64,000 bases of DNA from Mangifera indica (Eukaryota; Streptophyta; Magnoliopsida; Sapindales; Anacardiaceae). Made by a program: the position numbers and the translations under genes. This document shows positions 22,801-33,023 of this stretch, piece by piece; position 1 is the stretch's first letter, and each line of letters begins with the position of its first letter. The notes below the pieces were generated by a model, which was not told the origin of the DNA, ran no database searches, and saw only the letters and a list, made by a program, of their open reading frames with translations. Location of the stretch: NCBI RefSeq assembly GCF_011075055.1, contig NC_058151.1, positions 7,768,251-7,832,250 of the forward strand. The letters run 5' to 3'.

Positions 22801-25800
22801 ACAGGGGGGGCTGCCTAGAAAGAGAGAATGATTCGTTGTCGAAAAACTCTCTCTCTCACCTAAGAGATTTCTGAGTATAAGAATGGAACAATGGCAAGTT
22901 ACTAGTCATATGGTCTAATGCTCCTAAATCCAAAATCCAGTGTTGATAAGCTTTGTTCCCAAAATCGTGAGAATTGAGAGCAATACCTATGTAGGCCATT
23001 GTGCATGTAGCTATAGAAGAGCTTAGACTTTTTCCATCGATGGGACCAAATTTTGTTTTTTACTATTAAAAAGACCGAACTTTCAATTTTCCTATTGAAG
23101 AGACTAAACTTTCAAATTTTCCTATTGAAAGGACCAAAAATTCACTTTTTCTTATTGAAGATACCAAACTAATCTCTTTGCTTCCAAAATAAAACAAGCA
23201 AACAATTGCAACTGAATTTGTTCTGTACCTTCAATAGGAAATACTTAAATTTTGGTCTCTACTATAGAAAAATCTAAAAGTTTTTGATTTGTTTAATAGG
23301 GAAATCTAATGGTTCATTCCCTTTAATAAAATAAAATTCAGTCTCTTCAATAGAAAAAATAAGATGGTATGATAGCTTCAAGTGTTGTTATACCATTTAG
23401 AAGGCAATGGAAGGTCAATTTGGTTTTTATTCAACAGTAAGATTGTTGACTTCTCTTTGTTGTTCGTGTCCTCAGAATTTGGCTCGCATGTGGCAAGGAG
23501 TCCCTTAACCTCTTTTGAACCTTGTAGCTTCCAAACAAGTGGTCTGCCATGAATTTGATAACAGGTATCATGGGCTAACTTCCATTGTTACAGTGGTTTC
23601 CCTAAGGCCTCTCTTGCGATTTATTCAACTTTAACTCTCCTTCAAAACTATTCCTCGATAACGTCATGTTCTCAATCAATTCTCTTCTAAATCAACTTGC
23701 CAATAATGTGTTCGTCTCAATCAACCATTCTCAAGACACAAGAATTGGTTTGAGTAGTTCTCTCCTAAATAATCTGTCTCCTGTTTTCTTCACAACGGAC
23801 TTCAATAAAGGCTTCTCCAATCAATGACAGTGGTTTCCTACCCAAAATTATGTTACAAAGCTTGTCTAATTCACCAAATGGTGTGTATGGTTCGATTTGG
23901 TATGGTTTAATTGAATTTTCAAACCAAAATGAAAAAAAAAAAGGTTTGGCAAAATCAAAAACCAAACCACACCATTTTGTGCATCAAACCAAACCAAACT
24001 AAAAAAGTGCAGTTTGGTTCCGACTTGGTTTACGATTTGGGCCAATAAATACAATATAATATTATTAACAAAAATGTATTAATGAAAGATGTGTTGCTAA
24101 TCACATTTTCAACATTTTATTCCTCCAGATTTCCATAAAATTTCTAGAATTTTAGTTAGTGTCAATATTATCTCAAGCTTTATGCATTGTTGTCTCCAAA
24201 ATTAAATGTATTGCTAAATATGAATAAGTAAAGTGAAGTGCTTGTCAATGTATGTGATGGGAAAATTTTATATCTTGAGTAGCAAAGACATAATTTTCAA
24301 CTTGTGGTTTGTTATTCATAGAGATGAATTGTCACCATATTGTTGGACAAAAATTGAGGATGTTTGAAAAAGAGGAATGGAATGGGATGTCAAAGAGATG
24401 GAATTTGATGTTACCTTGTCAGAGCCTTCCACAATTGAAGTTCAGAATCATTGTAAGTGCTTTGATACGATGTAATTTGAGAAGGAAGAATTCGTAATTA
24501 GAGAGGAAATAATTCTAACTTGTATATTATTCAAGGTCCATTACAACACATATAATTGGTAAACAATTTACATAAATTTGGTATAGAAATTCAAGAAGGA
24601 AACAAATTAATAAATTCTTAAAACTAGAGGATTCACAGAGCCTTATTTTTGCAACTACAAATGTCTTTAAATAATTCTCCTAATATAACTTGATCATTCC
24701 ATCTCAAGATTATTTTCAGATCCATGGTTTCCTACATAAATAAACACCGTTTGTGTTGTTTCTAGAAATACCAACTATTTGTGTGGAAATATTGGAGTGT
24801 TGGATTGAATCTTACAGGTTTTCTATCAAGATCTTTTGGATCCATGTCACTCTCTTACAAGTAGAGAGTTCAAATATATTATTGGACCCATGCTTTAGCT
24901 ACATTTAAGTATTGAAATACACTAAAACACAAAAACACATCCCTCAACAATATTCCTAATTTTACATAATCATGTTCCACCTTAAAAATGCCAACAAGTA
25001 CACCCCCAATCAAGCAATTGTCCACCCTCAGATGCAAACCACCATCATGTTTGCATTCTAGGTACTGTATTGATCCACATTTCAAACAATATGTCATCCT
25101 ATGTTCTAGGAATTTTTTACACAGCATAACAAACTGGCACATTGATATTACACATAATATATACTTATGAGTATGAAGCAATAAAATGAACAAGATAATT
25201 GATCCTTAAAGAGTGCAAAACAATTTATCTTTAGATAGTTAGCTATACATTCCTACCCTAGGAGAAACTACAATACAACCTATCATATAATCTAACCTCA
25301 TGTACTAGTTATATGCTCCATTTGTAGAGTGAAAGAATTTTCACAAATATCAAAGAATTATTTTACTAAAATATAATGAAGCTTAAAAGCTAGATGACAA
25401 ATGTTAAAGACTAATGAAAGATTAAACCACATCCCTAAGCATGTCATGCATTGACAAGCTTTAATCAAACTCATGAAAAGAGAAGACCACAATTCTTCAG
25501 TATGTCTATTTAACAATCATTAATCCCAAAAGCTCAAGCTTATAGGTAATTGCCAACACAAAATATGAAAGAGCACATCAATAGATAAATGATTTGCATA
25601 TATTAACTAAGCTGACCAAACAGTAGCTTACATTTCAGAGAAATCTTGGCCCAGATTGCTAATTAAAACTTCTTTTATGGCTTTGAAATGAAAAGGCACT
25701 GCCTACAGCATTATTCCCACAGTATTAGTTTAACAGCTACTCAGATAAACCTTGTCTTTAAAAAAAAAAAAGAAGAAGAAGAAAACTAAAAAAGACTGTA

Positions 25801-26815
25801 TAGGCTGATTCAAACCTGATCCTGTAACGAGGAAAGAGTTGAAGAGTATTCTTTGGGAACCTGCCGCACTGCAGCAACAAACTGACCCGCTTTTATGTAG
25901 AAACCTTTGTTAATTTCACATAATTTCAGAATTCTCTTGGCTGAACGTAAATGAACCTACATAACAGTACAGTACCATACTATAAATCAATACTAATTAT
26001 AACTAAAACCCAGTTTTCAATTATTAATATCATTTACACACAAAAAAAAAAGTTGCTGGTAAAAATGCTTGTGATGAATTTTTTTTCTTTTTGCTGGCAC
26101 AGCAGTAAATGTCAGAAGAATATTTACATGATCAATGCTATGTACACCCAGTTTTGAGTACCTAATTAGATACCAAACTAGAGTATCTCTAAATCACAAG
26201 ATGACGCATCAGGTATCCAATTGGATACTCAAAACTAGATATTCACTGCTTTATTGTATTTACACCGGACTTAATAATCAGATGCAAAATAAAAATATTA
26301 TTTTGAAAAAATAATTTTCATATTTACGTAATTACCAGGAAAGTATCAACTGGTTTTCTAACTAAAGAAGGTAAAGTATAATATATTAATTTAATCCATA
26401 TTAATCTGTTAGAATATGAACAGTAGTGCTTGGACAATTGTGGAAGTTAATTTATCCAACAAATTTAGATAAATAAGAAGAAGAACAAAACCTCAGATAA
26501 TTTGCGACGATAGTCTTCGGAAGCAGTAGTTAATCCATATAAAGAATATTTGTAGTCAGCAACAGTAGAAGCAAACTGTCAAATTTCAAACACGATCACC
26601 GAATAAACTAAGACAAGTAAGCACAAACTAAAAGAAAAGGATCAGACCGTGGAGATTGCGCGGGAGGAGCGAACGATGCCGTCCACGCTAGCCGTAATTT
26701 TCTCCGGAAGAAAATCGGAGTGATTTGTGGCTTGAAAAGCGAGGCCAGTGGCTGCTAGTAGGTAAATTGTTTTCTTCAGTTTCGCCGGAAACTTACAAAT
26801 TTTCTTGTTCGTCAT
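13822..26815 (-). CDS. ABC1/UbiB-family atypical kinase (ADCK1-like), 5' nine exons
   Basis: Exons, 5' to 3': 26815-26648, 26575-26492, 25956-25816, 25702-25632, 18092-17999, 17209-17132, 15619-15553, 14104-14019, 13872-13822. They total 840 nt (280 codons). Every junction is GT-AG, every phase joins without a stop, and each exon matches the family order. Exon 1 begins at an ATG with a basic-hydrophobic N-terminus (MTNKKICKFPAKLKK). Exon 3 has the KxGQ signature (GFYIKAGQFVAAV). Exon 5 has the Ala-rich loop (EQPIAAASIAQVHHAVL) and the VAIK lysine segment. Exons 7-8 give SLELDFTQEARN, and exon 9 the hinge-like LTMEFCKGCK. Family members are mitochondrial or plastid regulators of quinone and lipid metabolism; the location here is inferred. 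The catalytic loop (HGDPHPGN-type) and metal-binding exons were not found left of 13822, so the gene either has a very long intron 9 or is truncated. Confidence 0.88.
14105..17998. other. Kinase introns 5-7, no further genes seen
   Basis: Apart from exons 6 and 7 at 17132-17209 and 15553-15619, this is AT-rich intronic sequence. No domain-bearing ORF was found. The 16498-16683 minus and 17164-17412 plus frames are chance ORFs; the latter overlaps exon 6 antisense. Confidence 0.6.
18093..18560 (+). mobile_element. Gypsy-like 5' end fragment: LTR tail, primer site and gag start
   Basis: AT-rich sequence to about 18455 is followed by TTGGTATTAAAG at 18457-18468, a degenerate initiator-Met tRNA primer site. 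ATGGCTGAGAAGAGGATGGA at 18485 then encodes MAEKRMESK, resembling the start of a gypsy gag. Nothing recognisable follows. It lies in kinase intron 4. The LTR 5' border is not visible. Confidence 0.4.
18561..19599. other. Intron 4 sequence without genes; (TAA)n microsatellite at 19512-19536
   Basis: AT-rich, with no coding frame. A short perfect ATA-type trinucleotide run of about eight units is near 19512-19536. The word CTTACTACTATAATTAATTT is duplicated near 19330 and 19365. Confidence 0.55.
19600..20985 (+). mobile_element. Gypsy 5' LTR and gag remnant in kinase intron 4
   Basis: An LTR-like segment (starts TGTAAGGGAACAC at 19600) ends near 19985, next to TAGTATCAAAGC (19986-19997), a primer-binding site of the TGGTATCAGAGC type. 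Gag follows: VERYFVVNQLGK and LAATICMDGLALAWLQ (20360-20455), then after frame changes ERLATLLRDLSNNLLNG and STLAQVMVMAKEIEVMN (20600-20765). These are the core helices of Retrotrans_gag. The body ends by about 20985, where a different family's LTR begins. No protease or pol survives here. Confidence 0.7.
21015..22000 (+). mobile_element. Solo LTR (family 1), 986 bp, in kinase intron 4
   Basis: Starts TGATGTATTTTCGGCC and ends GAATATGCACCA. It is nearly the same as the LTR at 57685-58674 and shares its 3' two-thirds with 53644-54591, 56621-57602, 60571-61240 and the inverted copy at 33024-33997. No primer site or internal region follows; copia sequence begins soon after. The 5-bp flanks (TGGGA and AGTGT) do not match, so it may have arisen by recombination between elements or been truncated with its neighbour. 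The first ~230 bp stays open as a 77-codon frame. Confidence 0.85.
22060..22990 (-). pseudogene. Copia protease and integrase N-terminal remnant, minus strand
   Basis: From high to low coordinates: protease WILDLGALDHMTSNLPLFHS at about 22960-22900 (family D-SGA-DHM; here D-LGA), the pre-integrase region with IVDRSFSSVVDINSI near 22750, and the integrase zinc-binding segment with FPNLSLNKN-like and CTICQLAKHT-like words, broken by frameshifts, near 22440-22330. Its gag, RT and RNase H are absent. It lies in kinase intron 4 directly after the solo LTR. Confidence 0.6.
23050..23180. repeat. Short minisatellite, ~37-bp unit, 3-4 degenerate copies
   Basis: CTATTGAAGAGACTAAACTT-like units recur near 23062, 23088, 23121 and 23155, each followed by a TTTTC run. 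Variants of the word (CTTCAATAGGAA and CTTTAATAAAA) appear inverted further on to about 23360. Non-coding. Confidence 0.5.
23870..24060. repeat. GGTTTGGTT/AACCAAACC-rich inverted low-complexity repeat
   Basis: The segment alternates GGTTTGGC-, TTTGGTT- and AACCAAACC-type words, so it can fold on itself. Such segments are common in plant introns and are usually degenerate MITE material. No terminal repeat was established. Confidence 0.4.
24720..24850 (+). mobile_element. LTR fragment related to 19880-19985
   Basis: The stretch AATAAACACCR-TTTG, then ATACCAACTATTTGTG, AATATTGGAGTGTT and AATCTT-CAGGTTTT, is shared with the end of the LTR near 19888-19980. No primer site follows. It may be a solo LTR end or a truncated copy. 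Confidence 0.6.
24851..25631. other. End of intron 4, no gene seen
   Basis: AT-rich intronic sequence. The minus-strand frame at 25193-24879 and the plus-strand frame at 24988-25170 overlap and show no domain, so I treat them as chance. Confidence 0.5.
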
Positions 26816-26901
26816 TTTCTGGAGAATTCGTTGGTTAAGCAGCCAAGGCTTTTAAGTCGAGCCGGAAGGTAAGTTATGTCTGGCCGCCCCTATGTTCCTC
26901 G
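26816..26901 (-). promoter_or_regulatory. Likely 5' UTR and proximal promoter of the ABC1 kinase gene
   Basis: Only 86 bp separate the start codon from the edge of the foldback element. The stretch is more GC-rich than its surroundings and has no upstream ATG on the minus strand that I can see. The start site is therefore either in this stretch or within the foldback element itself. No convincing TATA box was identified. Confidence 0.35.
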
Positions 26902-27717
26902 GGCCAAAGAGATTGATTCCCACCCAAACTTTAGTCCACGGCCATTTCACAGCTAAGTTTATAAAAATTTCAAATATCCACCCATCATTTAATTTCTATT
27001 AAAATTTTTTATTAGAATTAGAGATAAAAATATCATTTAATTAATAATATAAAATTTTACATCATTTTTTTCTCTTAATTTGGAATACTCATAATTTTTT
27101 TCATAATTAAGTTTCAAAAAATTACATTTTCCCCTTAGGATTTCAAATTTCTCTGACAATTTTTTAGTTAACGGCAGCCACTCTCTCTCCCTCTCGGCGT
27201 TTTCTCTCCCTCTGATGCGTTCTTTGATAGATGAATCGTCTTCATCTTCGTTTGGATGATTCATCATCATCCAAATAAAGATGAAGACAATTTTCAAACG
27301 AATCGTCTTCTTCTTCATCTAAACGAAGACAATTCGCTTGGATGAAGCATTTATCGTTCAGATGAAAGATTCATCAATTGGAAAAGAAAGCGCCAAGAGA
27401 GAAAAACATCATCGAGAGGGAGAGAGTGGTCATCATTATTGGAAAATTGTTAGAGAAATTTGAAATCTTAGGGATAAAATATAATTTTTTAAAACTTAAT
27501 CTTGAAAATAAATTGTTTGCATTTCTAACCAGAGGAGAAAAATTATATAAATGTTTATATTATTTTAATATTATTAGTTAAATGACATTTTTACCTTTAA
27601 TCTTAATAGAAAATTTTAATAGAAATTAAATGACAAACAGGTATTTAAGCTTTTAAAACTTAGCTAATAGAAATTTAAACATGCACTAAACCTTACTCGG
27701 GAATAAGTCTTTTGGCC
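26902..27717. mobile_element. Second foldback (inverted-repeat) element, GGCCAAA ends, beside the kinase promoter
   Basis: The ends are GGCCAAAGAGATTGATTCCC and, inverted, GGCCAAAAGACTTATTCCC. The arms stay complementary inwards through CATTTAATTTCTATTAAAATTTT and AATTTCTCTRACAATTTT-type words to a centre near 27230-27370 rich in GATGAAGACAA. The total length is 816 bp. TCCTCG before and TCCTCT after give an imperfect 6-bp direct repeat, so the target duplication is uncertain. The end motif resembles that of 4257-4971 (GGCTAAACGAC / GGCCAAACGAC), so the two are probably of one Mutator-like foldback group. The frames at 27037-27318 and 27378-27581 are palindrome by-products. Confidence 0.78.
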
Positions 27718-29178
27718 TCCTCTATAGTCTCTGAGGAATTTTGCAGAGATATAATATTAGGTTTTACTAAAATTGACTGGCTTTGGTTGGCTAATTTGTT
27801 TTTCCTTTTATTTGATAATTGTTATGAAATAATTAGAAAATAATTTAATGGGACAAGATAAATTCAGAGATGAGACAAAATAATTATTTTAGCGAAGATA
27901 GAAACAAATCTGAAGAATAGATAGGAAAAATTATTAACATTTATAAGGGTAATTAATAAAAATGTCCTCATTCAAGGGGTTTATATAAAGTTAAAGGAAA
28001 TTAATAAATTACCCCAAAGTTAAGGGGGCAAAATGACATTATCATTGTATTTAAATTTTAAACAAAAATACCCTAAATTCCTGCCGAGATGAAAATACCC
28101 CTCATATCAAAATTGAAGAAAACTACGCGTTTAACTGGTGGACACACAAAAACAGCAAATTCAAACAAATGTTTCGCGCGGTCGACACCTTTGATTTTCT
28201 CAGGCGATTTTCATGACGTTTTTGGCGACGAAAATGGATAAAAAGATTAGTAAAATAATCCTTGTCATCTCTTTATGCATTTTGGTTCAAGATTTACTCA
28301 ATTTGATGGGAAATTTGCATGTCTAGCATTAGGGTTTCGATTTGAAAATTTTGATGAAATCATTTGATTTGTTAATGATTTTGATAAATTTCCTTAAGGC
28401 TTTTGTGTTAGATTAGGTGTAGAGTTGATTGTTGTTGAAATGACATTTGAAAAATGAAGTTTGGGAAGTGAAATGTAACTATACGAATTCGATAGTGACC
28501 ACGTGAATGGCCTGCTGACCACACTAATTCGTCTGGTGAGATTTGGTGGAGACATGGAGGTTTTATGCATTTTTCAAACTTCGTGGGCCTTATGAAGTCG
28601 TGTAGTTAGGGGTGAAAATGCAAGTTTTAATCGTGTGGTGGGGTGGAATATAAATTCAAAAAGTTGGTTGACATGTGAGGGTGACAGTTAACCACACAAA
28701 TTCATGCGATTGACAGCAAATTCGTGTGGTTGATATGCAAATTCATGTGGTGAGGGGCAAAATGCGCTTTTCCAAAGTTATCTGCCACGCGAATTCACGT
28801 GGTTGGATTTAAGGGGCAGAATGATGTTATACAAAATTTTAGGGTTTTTTTGATATTTTTCATATAAGGGACAAATTTAAATTTGTGCATTTTAAGGTTT
28901 TTTGACATGTAGAATTTGAATTTGATATCTATTTTTTTTAATAAGGCCTTTATGTTCAAAATTGAATAATTTATAATATAAAATTAATATAATTGTAATT
29001 TAATTTTGATACAGGGAGCTGGACAAAAGAGAAAAGGGGTGAAGGCAGGGATGAAATGCGATTTCCTGTCGAAAAACACTACAAGGCTCAAGTTACTACA
29101 TGTAGATGTTGGGGTATACTTCGATGATACCACATTTGCTAGCTACAACATCATTTTGGACTCACATGGGTCAGAGTC
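27718..29178. other. No gene supported; short CGTGTGGTT-type repeats at 28470-28810
   Basis: AT-rich sequence with no recognised domain. Between about 28470 and 28810 the words AATTCGTGTGGTTGA, AATTCATGTGGTGAG, CACACTAATTCGT and GAATTCACGTGGTT recur in both orientations around GAATTC or AAATTC. The 60-codon ORF at 29006-29188 begins just after a CAG that could be a splice acceptor, but I do not recognise its product. Confidence 0.4.
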
Positions 29179-29318
29179 CATGGGATGATCCATTCGCATT
29201 GCCTAGGGTGGTGGATATACTGTAGTAGGCTCCCCTAGGCAACATGGTATATCCACTTAATAGAGGAGCCTACTGCGTTATATCCCCGCCCTAGGCAATG
29301 TGAATGAATTGTCCCATG
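29179..29318 (+). ncRNA. 140-nt inverted repeat able to form a miRNA-like hairpin
   Basis: Left arm 29179-29233 (CATGGGATGATCCATTCGCA, then TTGCCTAGGG, GTGGATATAC, TAGTAGGCTCC) pairs with right arm 29265-29318 (GGAGCCTACTGCG, TATATCCCCGCCCTAGGCAA, TGAATTGTCCCATG) with few mismatches. The loop is about 31 nt. The loop itself carries CCTAGGCAACATGGTATATCCAC, a third rearranged copy of the arm words. The size, long imperfect stem and short loop suit a plant miRNA precursor, but a small foldback transposon would look the same. I recognise no known miRNA in it. Confidence 0.4.
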
Positions 29319-29854
29319 TCAGGTGATTATCGTATGTTTATGTTACGATATATCGAGTGTTTAGCACTTGGCTGATCGTTATCTTTTGAGGGGGAGGACT
29401 CGTTACGCCTACGCACATGTTCAGACCCACAACTATTTTTTCAAGATATTGACTGACGATTATATTATATCTCATTTGTATATGTATATATTTTTATTCA
29501 TTCACATGTTTTATATGTAAGTATCTTTGTATATTGGTTCATTTATATGCATTTTTCCTTTATATAATTATTATAAGCGATAAGTATAATGAACAAAAAA
29601 CAACTGAAAATGGATGTATGAAATCAACATGGACATATATAACGATTACTAGCTGAAATTTTATAGATACATTAACAAGTACAATCATAGATTTTGAAGA
29701 TAATATATTACAATTAGAAACTGAATATATAAAGTCACAATTATAATCATAACTTTTATATCAAAATATATTACAATCACAAACATTACAGTTAAAGTAA
29801 CAAGTACAATAACAACATTTATATCAAAATTAATAAGTACAATTACAGGTGCAA
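29319..29854. other. No gene seen
   Basis: AT-rich. The words ACAATTATAA, ATATTACAAT and AACATTTATATCAAAAT recur at 29690-29840, a weak degenerate repeat just beyond the 3' end of the minus-strand MULE transposase. Confidence 0.45.
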
Positions 29855-32463
29855 TTATCTTCCATCTTTCTTTTTTCTTCCTAAACTTGGTGGTACAGAA
29901 CTAGGTATTGGAATAGGACTCTTGTAATTCTATCTCGTACGTCTAGGTTTGTGACATCAGCTACAAATAAGTTGTTCAACAATCTTTCCTTGTGAAGGAT
30001 GTCTGTTTTTATTTGTTGGACGTCTCACACGACGACGATGCACGAACAGTGGATGGATAACACTTGCCTCCTCTAGATGTATCCACTCTAATTGATCTCT
30101 TAATGGATTGACAGCCTCTGCGTAGACTATACGATAAAAAGCAGTGATGTAATATGGATACACCCATTGAATGCAGGTGTTAAGCTTCATATATTTGACA
30201 ATAACAATAACATGTATACAGGGAATCTATGATAGTTGAAATTTTTTACAAGTACATGTTCATTCTATCAGGTCGACCAGAGCATCATATTGGCCACTAC
30301 CAAGAACTTGGTATCATTCAGATGTTATAAAACACACCTCCAAGTTTGAAGACATTTGCACACATTTGACAATCTTCTCTTCTACCCAAGGTGTTACCAG
30401 GCTGATGCAAGTATCTACAAATCATATAAATACAAATAGATATGGTGAGTAAATAAATATAAGTTCACATACATACATTTATAACATGTTATAATATTGA
30501 ATATGTACTTACATGATTTCTTCTTTTATAAAACTATCGATGCAATGTACCTTTGATAAAATCGATTAGTATAGTAATGGGTAAACCTTGAGCGTGTCTG
30601 ATAAGTGCATTGAACGACTCAACGATATTGGTAGTCATTATATTGTACCTATGTCCTAGAAAATATGCATGTGCTCATCGATTGAAACCCAACTCACGTA
30701 AGTATGTTGTTGTATCAGGGTGCATACGGGCCAGTGACTTCATTATCTCTTGGAATTCATACTCCATGTATGCCTTAGTTGTTTTCCAATACATCCATGC
30801 AACTTTTGCATTCTTCTTTTACTTGGATGGCATGTTACAATAAAGATGATGACAATAATAACCATGGTGCACACCAGAGAATACTTTAGCCATTGCAGAA
30901 AATATACTGACATGTCGATCTAAAATCAGGCTAAATGAGTACCTCACCAAAACAATCCTTCAACTTTGTTAAAAACCAATACCATGTGTCATGGTCTTCC
31001 CTAGGACTGATGTCAAAAGGTAATAGGTATATCTAATTATTACCATCCAATGTGACAACGATAAATAATTTACCCATATATCTACCCTTTAAAAAGGCAG
31101 TGTCAATACAAATGACTGGTTAGATATGTTGTTGGAATGCACGGATACTGCAACCCAATGTCATGTAAAAGTATTTAAATTGTTCCTGCTCATCCGTTAG
31201 TGTATGCGTCACAGTTCTCGGATTACAATGTACTAAATTGTGACAATACTCTGGTAGCAACATAAACGACTTTTTTGGTGTGCCCTTCAATGATTAAAGT
31301 GCCCAATTTCTCGTTCGCTATACTTGTGCGTATGATATATCAATTTTATATCGATCAGCGATATCTGCAATGACCTCCTTTGGTTGATAAACACTATCAA
31401 CTAATATAAATTTGGTTCTCAAAATTTGTCCTAAAGTTCGGGCATCTGCTTGTCTATGATGAGGTAATATATGGTCTCTAGAACATGTGTGATGGTTATC
31501 CAAACGACGTAATTCAAAACTATCACTTTCTCCCACCCTAACTACCCGTGCACGCCACTTACATTCTTCGTTACGATATTTACCCACCTATTTGCCCATG
31601 TCTAACTTGTCCACTTCAAACTGATATTCCTTCTGAAGAGCATCTTGACTTATCGCATCAATGACATGTTGTTTACTTGAAAATATTGTACCAACTTTTG
31701 AAGAATCATTATCACTTGACATTCTTGGGCTTTTGAATGTAGATGGTTGGTTAGGAAAATGTGGTAACCAATGAAATGCATCAATATGAACATTCCCACC
31801 ATCAGGATTTGTTTTCGAAAAACTACTTGTACCTCTGATATCTTCATTAACATGTGTCTTCTCTTCGACCTCCGATTTCTCGATTGGAATATCATGCACA
31901 ACCTTTTCCATCAAATGTACTCTACTCTGGAAATTTTTCCTCATTGCCATGAAGAAATTCTTCCGCACGATACAATGCATCAACATTAACGTTATTTATA
32001 TACATAAATCTTCCTCTGAAAATTTTTGTTTTGGATTGCTCTCGATATTTTGAATCCCTTATAAACCAATAGTTTGATTTTCTAGATTACTACTTGACTC
32101 ACCACCTTGCAAACCCTCATGTGTTTGTTGACCCTCATAACTATCATCATTAACTATAATTGTTATAAAAATTGGAACACATTCTTTGAAGAGGTTAGAC
32201 AGACCGTTAAAAACCTCAACATCTTTATCATTCGAAATTTCTACTAGAATGTCATCATCAAGATGCTTTGGTTTCATGCTTAACTGAATGTTAAATATCT
32301 TTTGATCTATATTACATTTGTCGCTCACTATATGAATTAATTCCTCGAATGTCGTGTGTTCTAGAATTTTAATCAATTTCCTGTTACCTCCAACATATTT
32401 TATAACATTGTCACCACTTTTTATCAATTTCTCCTCGTATCTAATTGAAGCATATTCAGTCAT
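29855..32463 (-). pseudogene. MULE (MuDR-type) transposase, decayed
   Basis: Domains in order on the minus strand: an N-terminal PB1-like region (32463-32059, 134 codons open, starts MTEYASIRYEEKLIKSGD); a linker frame (31986-31588); the MuDR DNA-binding region (31587-31450) with KWRARVVRVGESDSFELRRL and HHTCSRDHILPHHRQADART; the DDE core with VICIDTAFLKGRYMGKLF near 31120-31070 and EDHDTWYWFLTKLKDCFGEV near 31010-30950; then SFNALIRHAQGLPITILIDF near 30620-30555; and the C-terminal tail with AEAVNPLRDQLEWIHLEEAS and RRPTNKNRHPSQGKIVEQ (30150-29960). The zinc-knuckle CSRC is degraded to CS-stop-C. At least four stops or frameshifts disable it. Terminal inverted repeats were not located. Confidence 0.85.
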
Positions 32464-32484
32464 TTAGATTAATCCTACAATAAA

Positions 32485-32830
32485 ATATATAACAAACATA
32501 AATAATATAACTGGAAACACTATTAACTAACATAAATAATATAACTGGAAATACTATTTACAAATTTCTATTACACAATTATACATATTTCATAATTCAA
32601 TTATATATTATGATTATTAATATACTTTTATTAATGTGATACTAATTTGGGAAAATATCACTTTATCCCTATATTATAAAATATCATTTTACCCCAAATA
32701 TTATCTAACATATCTCTAACACCCTTCATCGTAAAATATCATTTTACCCTATAATATTATCTTATGTAATCCACTAACAATCTTTATTATAAAATATCAT
32801 TTCACCCTATACTACTATAATATTTACAAC
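32485..32830. repeat. Two small tandem repeat blocks upstream of the MULE ORF
   Basis: Block one: ACATAAATAATATAACTGGA occurs twice within about 35 bp (near 32498 and 32530). Block two (about 32660-32830): TAAAATATCATTTTACCC-type units recur three to four times with a spacing of 57-66 bp. Neither block is coding. From 32831 to 33023 the sequence is AT-rich with nothing recognised. Confidence 0.55.
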
Positions 32831-33023
32831 ATAGCCCATATAATTTTTATTATTTTACTTTTTACACACAATTATAATTTATTAAATAAAACATTATATA
32901 TAATTATGTTATTAATAAAATAATAACTATTGAAGTTATAATAGGTATAATACCTCGATATCACGACTTTTTTCTTCTCGCTTGAAATTCTGAACATGAA
33001 CTTCTTTTCTCTTTCCAAAAAAT

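Noticed and set aside
29006..29188. 60-codon ORF preceded by a possible splice acceptor
   Set aside because: No recognisable domain and no partner exon found; the CAG is expected by chance.
31771..31989. Plus-strand ORF opposite the MULE
   Set aside because: Antisense to the transposase linker frame, with no recognisable product.
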